Shown here piece by piece: positions 20,634-34,900 of a DNA stretch of 64,000 bases. The position numbers and the translations under genes were made by a program. A model generated the notes under the pieces. It searched no databases and was not told the origin of the DNA. It worked only from the letters and a program-made list of their open reading frames with translations. Numbering within the stretch: position 1 is the stretch's first letter; each line of letters begins with the position of its first letter. Source of the stretch: Lingula anatina (taxonomy: Eukaryota; Brachiopoda; Lingulata; Lingulida; Lingulidae); the NCBI RefSeq assembly GCF_001039355.2, contig NW_019774759.1:83072-147071 (forward strand), given 5' to 3'.

Positions 20634-23600
20634 GTAAGTGGTTGAAGTAAGATTTTCCCAAATTTTTATGATTGAAAAAAAAAGCTCGTGCTGCGACCAC
20701 TTCGCTTCCGCACTGGCCACTCTCAAAATGCTTGTGTCAGTTTCAAGTTTCACATGTCAGTTTCAGTCAGTGAAAACATCGTATAACTACTGATTTACTC
20801 CTTAGGGTTAAGACTTTGTCTTTAAAGTTTCAAAACAGCACATGTGCTCTTGAGTTTGAGGTGCATGTTTAACATTTTGAACTGTTAGGTTGATAGTTAC
20901 AAGAAGAAAAGGTAATTTTATGGCTGAATGCACATTTAGTCATTGCCTATTATGTTGGCTGACATTGGGGTCAACCAGGTAAAATTAAACAGGATGCAGT
21001 CAGGAAATGTATTGGATGCTTTTAACTTGAGAGGCCTATGATTGTAATACTAGATTGTGGAATTTTAATTAATATGTCATCTGCTTTATGTAACTTTGTT
21101 CAGATTTGTATTTATATTAAGAAAGGGAAAATAAAAAAAAGAATAGAGCTGTTTTTACATCTGTGAAGGTCGGGTTACATTTACAATGTTTAAAAGGGGC
21201 TAATGTTTGTTCTTTATAGTCTTTCGAGTATGTAGGTTGTTATTGATGACTTTGTTGTTCTTTTAACTACATGTAGGGTTCATATGGTGTATTTGAAAAT
21301 ATATGTTAGTGTAACAATTAATTAATTTCAATTAAAAAAAAAATGAGCAGTTGGTTGACATATAACCAGGTCAAATCATACGGGGCCTTTGGGTATAAAA
21401 GAACTGCCCATTTTACTAGAAACAAAGTTTCACCTTCTGGTTACTTTGAATTTGAAATTTGCATTTAACCTTTAATTTCAATTATGTTAATTGCAAACAT
21501 TTAAGAAAAAAAATCTACATTACGTAATAAAAACCAGAGTTAAAGGTTCTTTAATCCTCAGTTAAATGTAATGAGGAGTTAATACTTTCACCTTAAGACT
21601 TTTCCTAATTAAGTCTTGACCTCAAATATTCCCCAGGTGTTCACATTTATATAGAAATCTCTGCTGGCTTGTTAACAAGTACAGTTATCATTTCTCATGT
21701 ATGTAGCTGTTAAAGGTAAACATTATCAACGTTGTGCACTGTATCTTACCCATTAATCTATATTTGCCCTTCCCTGAAAGCACAAACCAGCCATTTCTGT
21801 GTACAATGGACTTTAAAAAATGCAGGACTATTCTCGAATTTATATACATTTTGATTTATGGTTGAAGCAGTACGTCATGACTTATGTACAATCATTTACA
21901 AGAAAGCTAGAAAACTGGTAGATTAAAAACACATTACATGAGTTAACCTTTGACAATGCTCATTATGCAGTCTGATTTGAGTTGCTGATGTTATTTGAGA
22001 TTAACAGCTTGAAACTTGAATCACTGATTCAGCTCACAGATAAACAGGTTTTAAGGCATGGGGGTGGGGGGGTGGGGAGGGAGGATTGATGAAAACGGAT
22101 ATAAAGTTCTGCAAAAAAAAAAAAAAAAAAAAAAATCACCCCCACCCACCCACCTGTTGAAATTGCTGTCTACAGGCCTGGATAGCAGTGTACAAATTTA
22201 ATATCCACCCTCAAAATATTTTCCAGATGTTGAATTATCTTCTATCAAATGTTTTATTATGTCTCAGTTGTGTACATGTCTCATTCATATCAATCTTTTT
22301 ATGTTCTGTTTAAACAATTTATCAGCTTTCCTATCTGTCTTATCATGAAATAGGGTGCTTACATTTTCTATCTGACAGAGCATTGGTATATATACAGACA
22401 AAGTTGTGATAACCCAAAACATTTTATCGCTGGGGTCACTCTTTGTTAGGGTGCCATTGAAGGATCCACCAAGCTGTTTTGCTCGCTTGATTTCGATGAT
22501 ATTTTGCAAATAAAGTCTATAGTTATGTATTTTACCCAAAGGCCAACTTGTTTTGCAAAGTGTCAAAAAAGTAATTGATTTGCAGTCAATCAAACAGGGT
22601 TTGTGAAAAATTATGGTGGGTGCTGCATTTAAATTTTTTTCAAGGGGATAGATATGATAGTATTTAATTGAAACGGTGATGTATAATACATTATAAGATT
22701 TTAACTGAAGAGAAGTAATTTAGTCAAAGTGACTTTTTGATAAGATCTTCAGGGTTATGCTGGGCCCCAGCTGTCTTTATTTCTTTCTTTCTTTATTTTT
22801 TGTCAAATACAGATGATGTTTTTCTTTGGCTAAAAAATGTTTACAAATGTTGTCAATCTTTCTTTAACAAAATATGCCAGACAGAGTGGAGATATAATGA
22901 TAAATCTTGTAGGACGTGATCTTTCTCTCAGTTCAGATGTTCTGATTGTGCTGTTAGACAAAGATCTTACATGTACAGAATTTTGTCAGCTAACCACCAG
23001 GTGGATACAGTAACCACCTTTATGGTTTTCATATAGTGAATATGACATATAAGATTTCAAATGGGGTCTCAAAATGATTACCCTAGGTTCTAGATTCCAG
23101 TATTGCCAGCTCGATCTTGATTTCATATATAACCCATATCAACAATACTAGTAAAAGCGACCCCATCACAAGGTATATTTAACAAGCTAGCTTTTACGTT
23201 GCTCTGATACTCAGGGTAAAAATGATATCAGCCATTGATATTTGCATCAGTTTGAACTAGTTTATCTTGTTTATGCAAAGTTTATGGTTAAGAAGCTATT
23301 GGAGAAGCCATTCCTTAGCTTTTAAAGATTATCGTTTGTTCATATTATCTAATCTAGTGATTGAGTTATGAGCAAAGAAACAGGAGCTGGTACATGGCTT
23401 CCAGCGACCTTTAAATCTTCAAAACAAAAAGATAACCCTAAGTCAGCGCTTAGTGAAATAATTCTCCACAGGAGGTCTGATTTAGAAAATGAAACTCATT
23501 TCAATATTTGTGACATTTCGAAATTATATACAATTTAGGAAATAGAACTATCTGGTGAGAAACGTGTATAAATGTCAAGGGGGGGATATTAGTTTACTCA

Positions 23601-25581
23601 AGATTAAATAATGATTATAAAGGGTTATATAGTCATCTATACTCATTTGAATTATTACTTATTTTTAAAATTTAGTCTTTTTAAATTTGTCTCAGACTGC
23701 ATACTAATTGCTGAAGTGCAGACACTCGTTAGTCGTAAACTGGCTTAGTTATAGTCTATCTTTTCGACTGGGTTTAATTGGTCATGTTAGTGGGCAAAAT
23801 AACAGAAATAAAGGTACAGTGATGCAGCTGTGGTCCTTTATACTGAAAATAGTTATGAAATTTAAGAGCTGTCATAATCCCCATATTTCCTAGTACTTTA
23901 TCAGATATTTGATTATTTTTGTATGAAATAAAGATGGCTGATACAGATAATATTTGTGTAAGATAAAAAATCCCCCGATTAATTTTTTGTTAATATAAAT
24001 TTTATCTCTTCAGAATGTGTGTATGTGGATACCAACCGCCCAGAACAACCCTTCTCTGTTGGCATTGTAGAGGACATAAGATTGGTGAGTTTTGATTGGA
24101 TTATTAACAATGTCAAGTTTCAGATCTAATAGAATAGGGTGTAATGGTTTCAGTGTGCAAATTGTGAGAGGATAAAGAAGATTTTATTATACCTGTGACT
24201 TGTAAATGTGTTTGGATGCACTGTTAGTAATGAATAAAGTGTCCAGTGGCACACAATACAAGCTTTTGACTTTTTATTTAAAATCATATTTTATTATTTT
24301 GTTAAGCATATTTTGGAATTGTTAAAGAGTAAATGATGAGACTTTAGTGTGATTTTAATTCTCATCCCAAAGACTTGATACCAAGTATTTGTGGTGAACA
24401 ACAATCAAATGAAACACATGGTTTCATACACAGAGAGAGAGAGGGAGAGAGAGAGAGAGTGAGAGAGAGAGAGACACTGACTAAATCTGAAGGCTTGTGG
24501 CCACTGGAGATGGGTCTGCCTAACTTAGTTTAGCCTTTTTTTTCAGCAGGTTCTCTTGATAACAATTAATTCATCACAGGAAGCCAATCTGAATCTAATC
24601 TTTGTCGTCCTTACCATAGCCACCATATTTTTTTTTTACCAATGTCTTAATGGTTAGACCATCATGAGAAGCCAATCTAATTTTTGTGTTTACCTACCCA
24701 CTACCACCATTATATTAATCTGTCTGAGATATCTAATTACGATTAGCTCACCATAGGAAAAATTTCTTATCTATGTCCTACTCACAGTCACCATAATGTT
24801 AAATCGTCTGATATTTCTTTATGATGAGCTGACCACTAGATGCCATTCTAATCACTAGGTTGTCCCACCCTCTGCTGTTGTTATTAATATATAAGTGGCA
24901 CATGGCCATGACTTTTTGTGGTTAGCCATCACAATCAGACAACCTACTAGAAATGTGTTTGTTGATTGGTCACCAGACAACATTTTAATTTGCAAGTATT
25001 TTTTTTTTTTTTTTAATCTCACCGTTACATTTATGAAGTGGTTCAATAGTTGAACCTTACCTATTTGAATTTTTTGTGCAAAACCTGACAGCAATTTATG
25101 CATTTGCTCTTCTGGTGGTATTATTTGACCTATACTAAATTAATGTGTGTTTACTTTCCCTCTGAACACACACAAACAGTGTGAATAGCATGATCATGAT
25201 ATTTGATGAAAAAGTGTCTTTGTATCAGAATTGAACTATGGAACAATTCCAAGGGTAATTTAAGGTCTAAGTCATTGTGGTGAACATGCCAGATGAAATT
25301 TACTTTGTCTGATGAAAATGAACTATATTTGATGATTATCACCAGTTTATTGTGCATTTCATTGATAAGTTGATCTGAAACTAATAATGGGGCACTGAAG
25401 ATCCCAGAGCATGGATAACAGATATAGAATGAAACACAAAAGGGAAATATCTAGTTATTATAATCAGGCAACAGTATACTTCTGAAGGTAATATGAATGT
25501 TTCTGCTAATCAGAGAATGTAAAAGTAGGCAAATATGTTTTGTAAGGATTCGAGTGTAGACTAGACCAGTTACATATCTCA

Positions 25582-25641
<60 letters not shown>

Positions 25642-28600
25642 AGGCTGTTCACAGGTGTAGGCACCAATGAAGGATTTTGCAGTTTGAAAGGTTGTCAGAG
25701 GAAACATCTTGTGCATAAAATATTTTCACTTACTAGTATTTATGTCTCTTTTCTCTTTAAAATCTAGTTTAGGTACTTGAAAGAAAATGGTTAACCTCTC
25801 TCTTTCTCACTCTCTCTCTCAGGATTTTGATAAACAGGATATGATATTTTTGTAGGTAATAACTACATCATAAGATACTAGTTCATTATCTGAAAATATT
25901 TTGCCATTTATTTTTGTGCCCATGTAAGAATATAATTATAAGTAGTCAATCTCTCAAAGTGTACCAGTACAGAACAGATCAGATGAGTGCGCATACTGCT
26001 CGATATGAAAAGAACCTTTTAAAATAATTGTTCTGGGAATGCGGAACAGGATTCATCCATGTGAACGGCCCTCTCGTCAGGTATAATCTGTTGTAAGTAC
26101 ACAGGTAATTCAGTCACTTCATGGCTGAGCAAATGACCCGCTGAGCCTGTAATTTAATAGCACAGAGTTGTCCATTATGGCAGACATTAACAGATGTATT
26201 AGGTACAAAAATACAGCTGAGTGTATTGATCAGAACATGGTTTTAACTGGGAGGAAAGGAGTTAGGAAAAAAAAATGATTGAAGTGAAAGCATGTGATAC
26301 TCTGACATTCGGTATAAAAGATAACATTATATATTGTAGTGGGATGGTGGGTTGGTGTAACACATCGCTAAAATAAAGCCAGAGGCTTAATGATTTAGCG
26401 ATTAACTGGAAGTTTGCCATCTCACAGTCTGTTGTACAGTGAATAAATGTACTTAGTACTAGTGCAGTTCACAAGGCTGATACTTTATATCTCACTTGTT
26501 ATGTCCTATATTATTGGAATAAAACTCATGAATTGATTGCTGAGCGAAGTGTACGTTTCAAATGTAATTTGTTTCTCAGAGTGCGAGAGTGTGAGCAAGT
26601 GCTTTGTGGTGTACCGTTTTGTGGTTTCATATATTGTATTCTGTCGTTTAATTATATAAGATACAGAAGGGTGAAAAAAAAAACAACTCTTGGAATGGAT
26701 TTTAAAAGTGCCTAATGCTGAATTAGATTGTATTTATAACAGAATGCCATGCTGCAATCAATATCTTCACATATGCTGGTACACTTAAGTTGGGGACTGT
26801 TCACAATGAACATTATCCACCTAGGCTAGTTGCTACATATTAACTCTATGGGGACTCGTACTGAACGCAATCAGATTAGTCTAGATTGACACACCTCCTC
26901 TTGTTTCCAGCGTGTTCATGTAATCACCAGCTTTTCTGTATTTTACTCAACGCCAGGAGGGGGTGCATTAGTTTTAATCTGAATTTATTCAGCGAGATTC
27001 CCTTAGGAATTAGTGTGCAGTAGCTGGGCCAAAAAAATTCATTGTGAATAGTCCCTTTATTATGAGACTTGCCTGGGCTCACTCTCACAATATAAGTATA
27101 AGCCAAATGTTTAACTTGGCCTAATTTGACAAAATGAAATGGAAAATGTACATCTATTTTTGTCCAGGTCAGTCACTGTTTAGTCTGAAAGTGCGGATTG
27201 AGTGCATTTTTCTTTGAACATATAATGATCTTTGACTTAATAAATAAATGCTAAAACCACACTGGTTTGATTAATTCAAATTGTTTGCCAAATTTGCCAT
27301 TCATCTAGTTCATTTGTAGGATTTTGCTACTACTATTATTATTTCAAATTTTTTTTCCATTTTTCTCTTGGAGTAAACCTTGTTTACAAACCCTAACACA
27401 GGTTTAATTAAAACTACTCTGTGGGTCTAAATGTCACCGTATTATAAGCAATAATAATCCTTTCAGCCACTTACTAGAAAATTATGAATTTAAATGCATT
27501 ATTGGGTTCTCTTTAAGGCAAAATATCCTTCTGCTAGTTATCATACTATAGATATAATTTTAGTCAAATCGGCAATTTGAACTCAATCAAATAAAACCTT
27601 ACAGTGATTTTGTTCTCTGAAACTGCCAAAGCCCAATAAGTATATTTTCAGCAATCTGAAGTTTATAAAAGGCAGCTTGCACTTGGTGTGAGATCTGTGT
27701 TAATGCCTGCAGTTGGCGTTGTACATTCTTTCTACATTGATGTGCCGTGACACATCCCCAGTGACATTTATAGGGAAGATAAAACTGCAGTATAAAGGCA
27801 TTAAATGACATTAATGTTGTTGACCTGGTTAAGACAGTTTTTACTCTGGTATATTTTATGTTACACAAACTGCACCCTGAGGGCAGAGGTAAAAAAAAGA
27901 TGGTAATCCTGACCGTATATGCTAACTAAATCCTAGATTTGACTAAAATTGGGATGTAACTTAGATAGCGATAGCAAAAAAGGAGACTTAAGAGCTTGAT
28001 AAGTGTCAGAGAGTTTAATAAATAAAAATAAAAGGGTACCTGGATTAATAAATAAATGAAACTTGAAAAAGTTATGCATTAAGATTAATGAGGTTGGTAC
28101 TGGAAGATATTGTTGTTCACCCTGGTAAGCTAAAGCATAATCTTGTGACTAAAAATTACTTCTGACTGTGTAAATTGGCCAAATTTAGACTAAAGAAATT
28201 GATCATTATTTTCCCATTTATTTACTAAAGGGATTTTAGGTGTCTCTAATGATATTTTGCTCACATTATGAGAAACCAGTGGCCTAGATAGAAAATATTC
28301 AAGAATTGGCCTCGTTAATTATTCCCGGAGGGGGGTAAGGATGTAAAACAGGCTATATCTTCTAGACACATTTCCCAAGGCTGAAGTCATGGTTCATTTC
28401 CTCACTTGTGCCGTCTTTCACCAAGAGTAAAGAGTTAGTAAAATAAATTTTTTTAAAAGAAACAACTGACGTATAATGCGAAACCACTATAGAATTTATT
28501 TAAAGGGCAGAGATGCATTTTACAAATAATCTCAGTCTTTTAATAGAGCCTTCATGAGCTTAAATTAGAAAAGATTCCTATAGTGTCAGTGAAATTACCA

Positions 28601-28900
28601 TAATCAAGACAGGACTTAAAATGTGCTTCAAGAGTCACCTGGGGATAGGAAATTGAGTTTTCCCTATTTCCGATGAAAGAGAATAAATAGAAGTGATATT
28701 AAATATTTTTCCCCAACACTAATTTAATTGACATTGTTGAAAGAAAATCTAAAAACTTGATGCAAATAGATGATTATATGAGAGCCAAAAGATAATTGCT
28801 GCAAGCAAAAAAAAAAAAAAATTCTTACGTACAGGTGTGTTGCCAGAAGGAAACCGGGAATGAAAAAATTAACAGGCATGAAAGCATGTTTTATGTGCCA

Positions 28901-28946
<46 letters not shown>

Positions 28947-31900
28947 ATATGTTTAGTGCTAGCATGCATGAGTAAAAGAGTTATTCAAGATTAGAATAGA
29001 ACATTTTTTTCTCTAGTAACATTGTAATTTATAACACATCTAGGTTTTTGTTTTAGAAAGAATAGAATAGAATTTGTACTGTCTTCCCGTTTTAGAAACA
29101 ACTCACCTCTTTATTTATATTTGAATTTGTGCAAAGCATTTTAAACCAAAGTCAGAATTGTCTTTTATCATTAACATTTAGGTGACCAATCCAAAATAAT
29201 ATCGATTTAGTTACAAACATTTATCAAGATATTTTTGCTCTTTTTATTTCCAGAGCAAACGGTCCACAGTTTTTGTTCAGGTTCGCTGGTATTATCGGCA
29301 ATGTGAGGTTCCATACAGTGTGTACCAGCTTTTGGTACAGGACAGGCATACAGAGAACAGTAAGTGTATTGTTTATGTGACTATTGTTTATGTACTACTT
29401 TGGTACAGTGTCATCTCTGTATACCAGCTTTTGGTATAGTGTCGACTCTGCATACCAGCTTTTGGTACAGTGTCGACTCTGTATACCAGCTTTTGGTACA
29501 GTGTCGACTCTGCATACCAGCTTTTGGTAGTGTCTATATACCAGCTTTTGGTACAGTGTCTATATACCAGCTTTTGGTATAGGGTAGACATGCTTAGAAT
29601 AACAAGTTTATCATTGATTTGTTTACATCTGTACATGGTCTCTTTGGTTTCATGTCTTTTTTCAGACTAAATACTAATTTTCCAAATCAAGCAGTGAAAA
29701 TTCAATGATAAATTTCTACCAAATGAGGAAATATGATGAATGATTTCTTATTTGATTTCAAATTATGTCTAGCAAAGCGAACTTTTTTTATCCTTTTGCA
29801 AAAATTGGCAATGTCTGAATTGGGCTCATTTTATAGGAAGAGCAGTTCAAAATATTTCTGTCTATTGTCTTGTCTTGTATGCTTTGTTACAACCAACACA
29901 ATCGGGGCACAACTCATCTGCTGCAATTGAGCTTTTCCAGTCTTCTCAACGCAGAAAATTGCTTTGTTTCAGAGATATAACTCAATAGATGCCCCAGGCT
30001 TTAACAAGCTGATTGGGATTTTTTTTTCTTTTTTTACCAAGTGTGAAGATGGCGAACTTTGGCTCAAGAAAAGTGAAAAGCCACTTTGTCACATATTTTG
30101 AATTTCAACAATGATTGATGAAATATGAGTAATTTGTTAACTCCCTAAATATGAATAAAAAATTTGGAATTTTGGATAACACATAAATGGTGATTATGAA
30201 AACCTAAGTTCATCTTCTGAGGTGGCAAAATCATCAAGCTGAAGTGACTGTTATCATAGATATCTGTTAGCAAGTCATCAATAGAAAACGAAGCAAATTA
30301 GTCATGAGAATTACAGATAATACTGGTAGTCATCCAGGGTTCACAATTCTGGTACTAGTATATGGATATCTCATGTAGACTAGCTGTGTTGAATATTTGA
30401 TTGAAGTGTCCACGTGTAAACAACGGTATTGCTGGTTTCAGCATCGTGCTGCTGCGTGTGATGTTTCTCTTTCAGTATTGATCACTTTGTCTTCTCAGGA
30501 ATATAGTGGTTCAATACCTAGGGTTGCCTTTAACCAGAGCCACACATTACTACATAGATAGTCTCGGTGCTTTGTTTACTGGTATTATGTTGGTTTCTGG
30601 TGGTTTGCTACATTTTAGTTCAGGGCACTTAAAATTTATGAGAGATTTTGTTCAAAATGTATGAAAATTCATGTAAGAAAATATTTATTTATATATTTTT
30701 AATAGTTACAGAATTTATTCAACTGAATAATGAGAATTTGTGAAGATTGATTAAGGGGATTAATTAGGTTCTTGGTATTTATTTTTACGCTCCAATCCCC
30801 TTCAAAATAAGAGAGAGAGAGCGCAAGTTAAGAAAATTGATTTTTTTTTTTGCCAATACATATTACACTCTCCTTAGAATAAGGCAAACTTTTTATACGT
30901 ACCTGAAGTTGATATTTTATGAGGACAGATTGAGTATCTGTAACAGGTATTATACAGGTGCCAAAAAGTGTGTATTGGGTATCTCTGTAGGAGGTAAATT
31001 CCTTGACCTCCAAGGCCTTTTACCTGCTTAGTTAAGATGTTTTGGGGGCTGTTGGTAATCGTAATATCATACAAACCTGCCATTAATAGGAATAAATTGT
31101 ATTGAGATAGAAAGAATTGGTTTGGGGTAGGGAGCAAGGAATCCCTTTTTATTGCCTCAGTAGTGAAATAGTTACAATTTTTTTTTCCAGAGTGATCGAC
31201 CTATTAAGAAGTTGTGACTGATCTGCTATCTACAGTTGCTGTTGTTTTGGGAGAAGGGGAAGGGACAAGCACAGCAATTTTATTGTTTTAACAAAACTTG
31301 AGTCTTTCCAAGCTCGTAAGCTAGAGTGAATTATAGGTTGGTTGTGTGAGAAGAATGGCCATTAGTGTTATGGACATAGCCTAATTGCGGCCTGCTTGGA
31401 TAAGTTGCGTGAGGAACGGCTGTTAAGCATGGCCAACTCTATAATTACCATAATAATATACATACTGGGGGTTACAAAGGGAGTAGTTCACAATATGCAT
31501 GATTTAGTTGTCGTGCTCCTTGGGTAAGACCATCATTCACTCTTGAACAAGTTCACACAACCATAGTTGAAATTGTCCTGAACTGGCTAAGAATGGCCCT
31601 GATCGGGGTCAGATTGGTCCTTATCTGCTTTAGAATGGCCCTGATGTGGATTAGCTTAGCCTTGGTCTGCTTTAGAATGATCTGGCTTAAAATGGCCCTG
31701 ATGTGGTTTAGCATGACCCTTATCTGGTTTTGGTTGTCTACCAATAAAATCCAGATTAATTTGTTGATATTCTTATGGGATGAGCTGATTGAATTTTATC
31801 ACCATTGGACCACAGTACTTTCCAAGCAATCAACTAACTGTTTATAATCAGCTGTTGCAGAGAATGCAGTAAAGTTGCTGAGAAAAAATGCCATCAGGAG

Positions 31901-34900
31901 AGTCGAGCAAGTCACTTTTAAATCATATACACGAACCAAATTGCCAATTTAAACATCAAACCATATTACTATACATAGAAATTTGAGAAACAAATCAGTT
32001 AAATGGCTCTTCTTGAGATGAATGTAAATTATCTCGGGGATTAATTTTTCAAATGACCTTAATTTACTGCCACATCAGCATACAGTGATGATATTTCATT
32101 AATTCAAAAATGGCCTGTAATGAACATAAATTAAAGCACATATAAGACTGCATTCCCACAGATTTAGATCGATCCATCTGGATCAACCTAACTCCCTGGG
32201 GGTTCACGCTAAATTGCTGTCAGCCGAGCATGCACGAAGTTAATTATCCCCTTACAGCTTTTAGTAGGCGGGACAGACATTTAGGCTAGCTAGGCTGACA
32301 GTGATCTAGTGAGACTCCCCACAAGATAGATCGTCTAAAATCTGTGGGAATGCAGTCTAAGTGCCGCCTAGAATGTCACGGTTGTTGGTTAAAGTCATCA
32401 TTACTTACTGCCTGTCCATCATGGTATTTAAATTATGCCATTTGCTTTGTTCCCTTTGATTTATGATCACGATAAACATATTATCCTTTTTAAGGGGCCA
32501 AGTGTAGTGGTTTACATGACTGCCTGTTAAAACTGATACGGAAATTCCTGTTAAAATTTGAGCAGAGCCCCTTGATTAACCTCTAAGACACTGACGTTAG
32601 TTGTCCTTGAAAATTATGATTTGGAAATTAAGAAAGTAATGATGTTTATGTCAGAAAAGGTGATTTTGTGAATGATAGAATGAGATAGACATTCACAAAA
32701 ATGTTAAGGCATAGAAAAGGTGGTGGAAACTTGTGGTAATTTGCCATACTGGTTGAGCTAGACCTTTTTTAGAACTCACTGAAGTGAGATTTATATTTTT
32801 GTCTACAGCAGCTGTACAGGGGCTACTACCATCATTATTGTTGTCACCACAAGAAAGACATATTGTGTTAAACCATTATTTTAGGGGGAGGGGCTGAATA
32901 CAGACAGGATTTTGCAGGGATGAAATTTTTCGAAGTATGGGTGAATTTCTGACTTTTTGGGAGTCAAAGATGTCCTTGGCCAAGGTGACCCCCTGGACCC
33001 CATGCCATATTTATCAAGCTTTTCACTAAATGATGGCCTTATCCCTGATTTGATTAAGTAATGTAAATTGATAATTATAATGATTAATAATGATTAAGTG
33101 AAAACCATGAAGATTAAAGGGATAATAACTCTTCGTATGAAATCTATATTTCACAATAAAAACATTGTGAATAACTCATAGAAATATAATGTATTCTGTT
33201 TTACCACAAAAACAGCAGTTATAGCTTTTATTTTGATATCTGAGCTTTTCTTTAGACCATGTGACCTCCACTGATGGCTATACTCTGCTAAAATCTCTTA
33301 AGAGATTTTAACAAAAAAACAAACTTTTTAGAAAAAAACCAGGGACTAACTTTGAATGTAAAAATGGATTCATTAACCATTGGTAAGTATGGGAAAATTG
33401 TTGTTTACTCCAGGAAAATTCATTTTTTGGCCGAATCGAAGAGTTATTATCCCTTTAAGATAAATGCATTATTGGATTATGATTTTGTGAAAGGAGGAAG
33501 TCAAAGGCGTGTCTGTATCATGCAGAAAAATATGCATTTAAATGATTTACCGTATTTTTATAAAAAGGATTTTTCAATCATTTTGAAATATATTTTAGTG
33601 AACTAAAACCCTGCAGGAGACTAGCAAGAGAAGGCTTTTTAACCTGATACAAGAGTCAGGTTAAAATGTACATACAAATATATGTATGTGTAATACATGG
33701 TAAGATAGAGGCACAGGTTCCAAGAACCATCAACTAGATTACTTAGGTACTTGAACAGAATTTTGTTAACTGTGTGTTGCAGGTAATTTTTTTCCTTGGT
33801 CGGGAGAGAGGCAGCGATCAGTGCATTTGAATTTATGTCATGCAAATGCAAGTCATGGGAACTGCATATATTCTAGCTAACAAAAGGATAATGCCTGAAG
33901 ACGAAAGAAATCATGAAAAAAATGAGAAAAAAATATTCCCAGAAAAAAATAGTTTGCCTTTACATCCCAGGTGATTACGTGCCAATTTTACCTAGTTGCA
34001 GCAATTGATTCGCCATTATTTCCTTTTTGATGTTGTTTCTTCCAATTAGCTTTTGTTAAAGTTGAATTAATTGGACACAATAGGTTCTGCAGGTGTGCTC
34101 GTGGGGTTTGTCTACAAATTGCCTTCTTTTACCTAATTTATTTGAATATGAAATATAGGGTGTGCTTTCAACTATATGGTAGGACTCCCAGCTTGTAGCC
34201 AGCAAATTTCAAGGGGAGCGGGGGGGTTCTAAAAAAGTGACCCTACTTGTATCTCTATTAACTTTTTACCCAGAGCGCACCTTTTTTCCATCAAAAGATT
34301 TCAATAATATTGCTATGCGCTGCTTAGCAGTCATTTAGTCTGACCTTTGACCATATCCCAAAATTTACCTATAGCACCGATATGGAAAAAGAAAACACGG
34401 GGTTTAGTGTGTGTTGTATTTGCCTGTTTGTCGGTCCGTCTCCAATACGACACCTCACTATATCTCTATATAATTAAGCTATCGAGTGTTGGGCATGTTT
34501 TGTATGTCTGTGTGGATAAAGGTAACGGTTTCAGTCAAACATCAATAGTGTGTACACAACAGGCTGAAAAGCTCCCACTAACAGTTTAAGTAGTGTATCT
34601 GAGGCTGATGGATTAAATCACAACACTACACAACACGCCCCGATTGTGAGCCGTATTTTCACAAATGCGGAGGCATTGACCTAAACATAGCAGCCTGACC
34701 TTTCTCTAGTTCTTTGTGTGGATAATCAAAATAAGCACATACCTCTTGTGACAGATGCAAGGCCTTATCTGATTGGGTTGGAAAACGTCTGGGAAGGGTG
34801 AACAGCCAATTGCGTGTGAGATAGCATCAGTTGGCTGCTGCATGGCGGTGTTAAGAATCAGGTATGTTGATGAAGGTGGTGTAAAATTTTGGAATTTTTG

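Larger units (their letters stand above)
24085..29253 (+). other. RERE intron 2
   Basis: A 5.2-kb intron. It holds a GA microsatellite (24431-24474), a diverged ~85-bp tandem repeat (24556-24895), a CA microsatellite (25595-25636), an inverted-repeat element (26793-27055) and a GT microsatellite (28902-28944). No gene is seen. Confidence 0.85.

Noticed and set aside
29396-29590. Regular repeats that might suggest a CRISPR-like array
   Set aside because: The window is eukaryotic, the spacers are near-identical short words rather than unique sequences, and the core is exon-derived. It is a minisatellite.
33352-33606. Plus-strand open frame of 84 codons
   Set aside because: It starts inside the MITE (33118-33454) and runs into its flank; the first part is transposon terminal sequence, not a gene.
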